From Solidesulfovibrio carbinoliphilus subsp. oakridgensis (GTDB taxonomy: Bacteria; Desulfobacterota; Desulfovibrionia; Desulfovibrionales; Desulfovibrionaceae), in assembly GCF_000177215.2 (NCBI RefSeq), contig NZ_CM001368.1:3107625-3171624 (forward strand): 64,000 nt of DNA, given 5' to 3'. The position numbers and the translations under genes are program-made. Shown here in pieces: positions 59,435-64,000 of the stretch. How positions within the stretch are numbered: position 1 is the first letter of the stretch; each line of letters opens with the position of its first letter. Under the pieces are notes generated by a model. That model was not told the DNA's origin. It searched no databases and was given only the letters and a program-made list of their open reading frames with translations.

Positions 59435-61327
59435 TCATTGTTCTTTCTTCAGATCCTTGAGCGTGGCGGAGTAGGCCCTGAAGACGTGTTGCCGACTCAG
59501 CATGCCGAGCACCGTGTCGGGCTGGTCCTGGGCCACCACGGGCAGCTGGCTGAGGTCGGTCTCGATAAAAAGCATGAGCGCATCGTAGAGCGACATGTCG
59601 GGATTGACGGCCACGGGCTGGCGCATGAGGTCCCGGACCAGGACCAGATCGTGGAGGGAAGCCTCGAACAGGACGTTTCGCACGTCCTGCACGGCCAGGA
59701 TGCCGGTCAGCTTGTCGGCGTCGTTTTTGACCGGGAAGACCAGTTCGCTCGTGCCGGCGATGATGTCGGCCAGGGCCTTGAGGGTCACGCCCTCCTCGAG
59801 GATGGTGGACCGGCCCGGCACGAAGACGCTCGCGACGGGCACGGCCTCCAGGATGTTGGTGGTGGCGTCGGCCACGTGGGCCGGGGAGGTGAACTTGTTG
59901 TCCTCCTGGTTCTCGTAGAGGTGGATGTCGTCGCAAAGGACGAGGGCCACGGCCGAGCAGAGCATGAGCGGGGCCAGGAGCCCATAGCCCTGGGTGATCT
60001 CGCAGACCATGATCAGCGGCCCGATGGGGGCGTGGGCCACGCCCGCGAAAAAGGTGGCCATGCCGACCATGGTGTAGCCGCCGGGCTGGGTGACGATGTC
60101 CGGCCGCAGCCAGTGCCCGGCCTGGCCGACCATGCCGCCGGCCGCGCCGCCGAGAAAAAGGGCCGGCGCGAACATGCCGCCGGACAGGCCGGAGCCGATG
60201 GTCAGCGAGGTGGCCAGGACCTTGCCGCAAAAAAGCCCGGCCAGGAACCCGAGCCCGAGCTGGCCGTTGACCGACAGCTCCAGCCAGCCGTACCCGCCGC
60301 CCAGAAACTGCGGATAGACCATGCCGAAAAGCCCCATGCCGAGGCCGCCGAGGACCATGGAGGGGGTCAGGCCGAAACGCGCCTGGATTCTGCCGAAGAC
60401 CTGGAACTTGAAAAAAAAGAACGTGCGCAGGAAAAATCGGGCACCAAGCGAGACCACCACGGCCAGGACCAGGTAGAAGGGCAGCTCCAGCGGGCTTTTG
60501 AAGACGTACTGCGGGGTGCGCAGGATGGCATCCGTGCCGAAAAAAAAGGTGAACAGCGTGTAGGCCACCACGGCCGAGACCACGGCAGGGAGCAGGGCCT
60601 CGGCCTCGAAATCCTCGGAATAGAGGACTTCCACGGCCGTGATGGCCCCGCCGAGGGGGGCCCGGAAAATGGCCCCGAGTCCGCCGGCCGCCCCGGCCAA
60701 AAGCAGGATGCGGCGCTGCCGGGCGGTAAGCCCCAGCTTCTGGGCCAGAAACGAGCCGAGGCCCGCCCCGAGCTGGGAGATGGGGCCTTCCTGGCCGGCG
60801 CTGCCGCCGGAGGCGATGGTGGCGATGGCTGTGACGCCCTTGAGCAGCGGCACCAGCGGCCTTATGACGCCGGCCTTCTTGTGAAAGGCCTTGATCATGG
60901 CGTCGGTGCCGTCGGTGGCGCCGTCCATGGCCTCGGGGATGAACCGGGTGATGAGGAGGCCGGTCACAAGGCCGACCGCCGTGGTGAAGACCGGGATGAG
61001 CCAGGGCCGGTAGGGCCCGGGTTCGGCGAGGACCAAGGATTCCCCGGACGGGTGGGGCAGGGTCAGGCCGGCCAGATGCGTCAGGAGCAGGTGGCCAAGC
61101 GATTCGAGGCCGAGGTAGAACAGGATGGCCAGCAGGCCCGACCCGAGGCCAGCCACCACGCCGAGGACCAGCCACCGCACCAGGGCCACCCGGATGTAGC
61201 GCCGGGTGAGGCGCTTGAAGAAAAGGGCCGGCTGGCGGAAGATCGTCGGCCGTCCGCGCTTCGGGGCGGCCGCAGGCGGCGCCGGGGCGGGTTGGCCCGG
61301 CTCGGGCTTTTCGGGCGGGGCGGCCAT
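59435..61327 (-). CDS. ClC-family chloride channel/transporter with CBS domains
   Basis: A 630-residue protein with a ClC core of about 440 residues and a pair of CBS domains (about 470-615) at the C-terminus. The selectivity motifs are GSAGQEGPISQLGAG near 165 (with the gating Glu in QEGP) and GSGLSGGMFAPALFLGG near 375. The first 30 residues are Pro/Ala-rich. CBS pairs often bind nucleotides, so transport may be tied to energy charge. The gene ends in the Asp/Lys-rich tail DLKKEQ. Confidence 0.93.
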   Translation of the reverse strand: MAAPPEKPEPGQPAPAPPAAAPKRGRPTIFRQPALFFKRLTRRYIRVALVRWLVLGVVAGLGSGLLAILFYLGLESLGHLLLTHLAGLTLPHPSGESLVLAEPGPYRPWLIPVFTTAVGLVTGLLITRFIPEAMDGATDGTDAMIKAFHKKAGVIRPLVPLLKGVTAIATIASGGSAGQEGPISQLGAGLGSFLAQKLGLTARQRRILLLAGAAGGLGAIFRAPLGGAITAVEVLYSEDFEAEALLPAVVSAVVAYTLFTFFFGTDAILRTPQYVFKSPLELPFYLVLAVVVSLGARFFLRTFFFFKFQVFGRIQARFGLTPSMVLGGLGMGLFGMVYPQFLGGGYGWLELSVNGQLGLGFLAGLFCGKVLATSLTIGSGLSGGMFAPALFLGGAAGGMVGQAGHWLRPDIVTQPGGYTMVGMATFFAGVAHAPIGPLIMVCEITQGYGLLAPLMLCSAVALVLCDDIHLYENQEDNKFTSPAHVADATTNILEAVPVASVFVPGRSTILEEGVTLKALADIIAGTSELVFPVKNDADKLTGILAVQDVRNVLFEASLHDLVLVRDLMRQPVAVNPDMSLYDALMLFIETDLSQLPVVAQDQPDTVLGMLSRQHVFRAYSATLKDLKKEQ

Positions 61328-61340
61328 GGGGCGCGGGCGG

Positions 61341-62279
61341 TCAGGGCCGGGCGTCCGGCGCGGCCAGGATCATGCGGGCCAGGCCCACGTCTTCCCGGAT
61401 GCGGGTGATGAGTTCGTCCGGGCCGGAGAACTTCTTTTCCGAGCGGATGCGCTGGACGAAGTGGACCCGGATCGGCTCGCCGTAGATCTTGCCCTTGTAA
61501 TCGAGGATGTGGGCCTCGACGGCCATCTCGAACTCCCCGAAGGTCGGGTTTCTGCCGATGTTGGCCACGCCCGGCCGGATGGAGCCCTCGACCTCGACCC
61601 AGACGGCGTAGACGCCGGAGAGCGGCACCAGCTCGTCGCGAAGGGCCAGGTTGGCCGTGGGGAAGCCGAGCTTGCGGCCGCGCTTCTGGCCGTGGGCCAC
61701 GGTGCCGCGCACCTGGTGGAACCGGCCAAGGAGCGGCCTCGCGTCCCAGACCTGGCCGGCTTGCACCATGTCCCGGATGCGGGTGGAGGAGACGACGGCG
61801 CCGTTTATGATGACCGGGTCCAGGCGTTCGACCCCGAAGCCGTATTTCTGGCCCAGGGCCGAGAGGAGCTCGAAATTGCCCTTTCGCCCCTTGCCGAAGG
61901 CGTAGTCGTAACCGATGACGAGTTGCCTGAGCGAAAGGCCCTCGACCAGGATTTCGCGCACGAAGTCTTCCGGCTCCCGGGCGGCCAGCTCCCGGGTGAA
62001 GGGCAGGACGACCGCCACCTGGATGCCGACCGCCTCGATGCATTCGAGCTTGTGCTCGGTCGAGGTGATGGCCGGCGGGGCGGCGTTGCCGAGCAGCACC
62101 CGGCGGGGATGGGGATCGAAGGTCAGGGCGGCGCTGACGAGCGAAGCGGCGGCCGCCCGGTCGCGCACGCGCTGGAGGAGCTTCACGTGGCCCATGTGCA
62201 CGCCGTCGAAGTTGCCGATGGTCAGGCAGACGCCGTTTAGGGCTTCGTGGATATCCTCGACGCGGGTGACGACAATCAT
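61341..62279 (-). CDS. ribF: Bifunctional riboflavin kinase / FAD synthetase RibF
   Basis: A 312-residue enzyme that makes FMN and FAD. The N-terminal FAD-synthetase part has CLTIGNFDGVHMGH near 18 and the motif STRIRDM near 160; the C-terminal flavokinase domain has GRKLGFPTANL near 197 and the GVYAVWVEVEG segment. Its start at 62279 was set by the conserved N-terminus; an upstream Met in the same frame at 62324 adds a Pro-rich stretch. It ends 13 bases before the ClC gene's start. Confidence 0.94.
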   Translation of the reverse strand: MIVVTRVEDIHEALNGVCLTIGNFDGVHMGHVKLLQRVRDRAAAASLVSAALTFDPHPRRVLLGNAAPPAITSTEHKLECIEAVGIQVAVVLPFTRELAAREPEDFVREILVEGLSLRQLVIGYDYAFGKGRKGNFELLSALGQKYGFGVERLDPVIINGAVVSSTRIRDMVQAGQVWDARPLLGRFHQVRGTVAHGQKRGRKLGFPTANLALRDELVPLSGVYAVWVEVEGSIRPGVANIGRNPTFGEFEMAVEAHILDYKGKIYGEPIRVHFVQRIRSEKKFSGPDELITRIREDVGLARMILAAPDARP

Positions 62280-62464
62280 GGGTGTGGTTGGTCCGGCGGG
62301 CGCTGGTGGCAGACGTTCGCCCACGGGCCTTTGTTGCTATCCCAAAAGAGGACCGGCTTCAACCGGGGGTTCCTGTGGGTCGGTTTGAAAAAATCGCGGG
62401 CCGGGCGATTTTTCTCTTGCCAAGCCGGGTCCGTTTGCGTAGAAGCCTTCTTCTGCACCGCGCC

Positions 62465-62551
62465 GCCGAAGTGGTGGAATTGGTAGACACGCTAGGTTCA
62501 GGGTCTAGTCCTCGCAAGGGGGTGGGAGTTCGAGTCTCCCCTTCGGCACCA
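62465..62551 (+). tRNA. tRNA-Leu (anticodon CAG)
   Basis: Acceptor arms GCCGAAG / CTTCGGC with discriminator A and encoded CCA. The anticodon stem-loop CTAGG-TTCAGGG-TCTAG gives CAG. The long variable arm and GTTCGAGTC T-loop fit a class II leucine tRNA. Confidence 0.95.
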
Positions 62552-63273
62552 CAAGCAAGCACAGGCTGGGAGTAACTTCCCGGCCTTTTTGCTTTTTTTC
62601 GCCGGAAGGGCCGCCCGTCAGGGCGGTTTTCACCGCGCAATCCATCATTTGGGCAACGGGTACGAACTGCTGGTCCGTTTTGCTGGTACGGACCGGGGCA
62701 GGGTTCCAGGCGGCCGGTCGCGCCCTTGTCTCCCCTTTCTCCCGTGTGTTTCCGCTCTTGTCTTTCCGTTATGTATTGCCCGCATCGTGGGGCAGGGCTT
62801 CATGGCCTCTCCCGGACGAGTCTGACGGCGTTGCCTTTGTCGTACGGGTTGCAACCCGGCGAGTCGTTTTTTTGTGGGGCCCTGGTGGGGAGGCGTTGGG
62901 TTGGACTGTCGAGGGAGAGGGCAGGCAGCCGGCGCAATAATTTTCCGGGAGACGCCGGAAGCCTTGTCAAAGAAAGGAAAGGGATGGTATTTTTCTGGCA
63001 ATTCGATCTTGAGGGATATTTCCCGTCCGGGAAGTGACTTTCGTGTGTTCCGATTGCAGCCGGAGTAGCGCAGGCGGTCTTCCGTGCGGTGTGATTTTTG
63101 CGGAAATGCCGGAAGCGGGCGGCCGCTGCCGGATCGTGGCACGCTGCGGGAACGATTCTTGATTGGGGAGCGGGCGCGGATTGGGGCGACGATACGTGAC
63201 AGAACCCAGTTGATTTCCATGGCTGTGCATGCCGCAGTGGCAGGCACTCTAAAAAAGACCCGGGGGTGATGAA
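62552..63273. other. Intergenic region before the M10-like gene
   Basis: About 720 bases with no gene I can support. It contains a hairpin CTGGGAG...CTTCCCGG then T-runs at 62568-62600 (likely tRNA terminator), a palindrome GGGTTGCAACCC near 62847 and CCGGCG/CGCCGG arms near 62930-62957. Base composition becomes less GC-rich towards the end. Confidence 0.5.
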
Positions 63274-64000
63274 ATGGCGACGACGTACGCGAGTCTCTTG
63301 GAATACGATCAAAGTGTTTATTTCAATGCCAGTCAGTACGAGACAAACAAGGCTTCTTATAACAATGCGCATGCGGTGAATGGTATAACGAATTGGACGG
63401 CCTCGTCTGTTGATGCTGTTTTTCAGTCGGTTGGCTTGACGCCATTGCAGCATTACGAAAAGTATGGCGCATTCGAGGATGTGAATCCCTCCGATCTGTT
63501 CGATACGAGTTCCTATTATAGTTCCAAGGCCAGCCAATTGACGGCGACGACGGGCTCGACCTGGACAAGCACCCAGGTCGAGAGCGTTTTCCAGCAGTCG
63601 GACATTGATCCGATCACACATTATGCCTTGTATGGTGCTTCCGAGGACGTCTTTCCGACCACCAATTTTGCCTCGCTCAAGGTGACGTACACGAATGCCG
63701 ATGCCATCGCGGCTTCCAATGACAACAGGGTCGATAGTTTGGTGACGACAACGGCCTGGCTGTTCGAACAGCCGACGAGTTGGAACTGGAATGATCTCGC
63801 CTCGACGCAAAGCAATACCCTGTACTATATGTTTCCCACCTCGGCGGACACTGTCCAAAGCCAGGGCTTTTCCGCGGCCAACCTGTCCCAATTCGCCGGA
63901 TTCAATCAGAACCAGAAAGCTGGGGCCGTGGAGGCCCTGACGGAATTGTCGAAAATAACGGGCATCACGTTCGTGGAGACGACCGACGCCAATCTGGCCA
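63274..64000 (+). CDS. Probable secreted M10/serralysin-like protein, 5' part only (runs off window)
   Basis: The first 242 codons are open to the window end. The start MATTYASLLEYDQSVYF is followed by two or more copies of a roughly 60-residue repeat: YFNASQYETNKASYNN...HYEKYGAFEDVNPSDLFDTSSYYSSKA and HYALYGASEDVFPTTNFASLK. Then comes QGFSAANLSQFAGFNQNQKAG and LTELSKITGITFVE, as in the N-terminal part of M10 peptidases of the serralysin/matrixin type. The zinc motif and RTX repeats would lie beyond 64000. There is no classical signal peptide, in keeping with type I secretion. It is less GC-rich than its neighbours, which may reflect transfer. Confidence 0.6.
   Translation, partial: MATTYASLLEYDQSVYFNASQYETNKASYNNAHAVNGITNWTASSVDAVFQSVGLTPLQHYEKYGAFEDVNPSDLFDTSSYYSSKASQLTATTGSTWTSTQVESVFQQSDIDPITHYALYGASEDVFPTTNFASLKVTYTNADAIAASNDNRVDSLVTTTAWLFEQPTSWNWNDLASTQSNTLYYMFPTSADTVQSQGFSAANLSQFAGFNQNQKAGAVEALTELSKITGITFVETTDANLA

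Noticed and set aside
62830-62960. c-di-GMP riboswitch upstream of the M10-like gene
   Set aside because: Hairpins exist, but the conserved core sequences of the class I aptamer were not found.
62800-63891. Open frame of 363 codons on the minus strand
   Set aside because: It runs antisense to the M10-like gene and through the intergenic gap, with no recognisable domain and no credible start context.

Overview
The window is 64 kb of a GC-rich chromosome that is densely coding on both strands. The gene content suggests an anaerobic deltaproteobacterium of the Desulfovibrio / Solidesulfovibrio type. Supporting genes are a class III anaerobic ribonucleotide reductase, UbiA/UbiX-like quinone genes, a MucR/Ros regulator, a quinol NO reductase, many dCache/PAS sensors, sigma-54 regulation and a short intergenic GC-rich palindromic repeat. 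This assignment is inferred from gene content, not from a marker gene.

Layout. 61-6018 (+): UbiA-like prenyltransferase, rhodanese, WecA-like transferase, GT4 glycosyltransferase, a small membrane protein, a WbuC-type cupin and a lysozyme-like protein. 6037-9338 (-): a lipoprotein receptor of the branched-chain amino acid family, a degenerate LpxK-like protein and a BI-1 family membrane protein. 9420-13614: an Opp/Dpp ATPase pair without permeases, small unknowns, a MucR regulator and an FmdB zinc ribbon. 13724-17855 (-): a CobD-CobQ fusion, a periplasmic dCache protein and a DUF202 protein. 18101-21538: quinol NO reductase, a zinc-ribbon membrane protein, a ferredoxin and a secreted protein. 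21684-24208 (-): an SxtJ / DUF5989 / carbamoyltransferase cassette. 24408-28381 (-): ArfB, then NrdG and NrdD behind a cobalamin riboswitch with its own promoter.

The most unusual region is 28575-38697 (-). It is a tightly coupled seven-gene operon behind a well-formed sigma-54 promoter: a universal stress protein, a TauE/SafE-family exporter, a TIGR02186-type membrane-anchored protein, and three diverged PEP-synthase-like proteins with a receiver-domain response regulator among them. The three paralogues keep the phospho-histidine domain. The C-terminal PEP/pyruvate TIM barrel of PpsA is not recognisable in them, and a shared unfamiliar domain sits in its place. One paralogue has also lost the ATP-grasp signature motifs. 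Next to it on the + strand are guanine deaminase, an ABM-like membrane protein, a histidine kinase / NtrC-type activator pair with its own sigma-54 promoter, and UbiX. The NtrC-type activator is the obvious candidate to drive the operon.

44926-62551: a TPR-methyltransferase fusion, glutamine synthetase, an SGNH hydrolase, a hybrid histidine kinase, a receiver protein and chemoreceptor, an unknown membrane protein, TrmO, a SpoIIE-type phosphatase with a dCache sensor, a ClC channel with CBS domains, RibF and tRNA-Leu(CAG). The window ends inside a less GC-rich gene (63274-64000) for a probable secreted M10/serralysin-like protein with N-terminal repeats.
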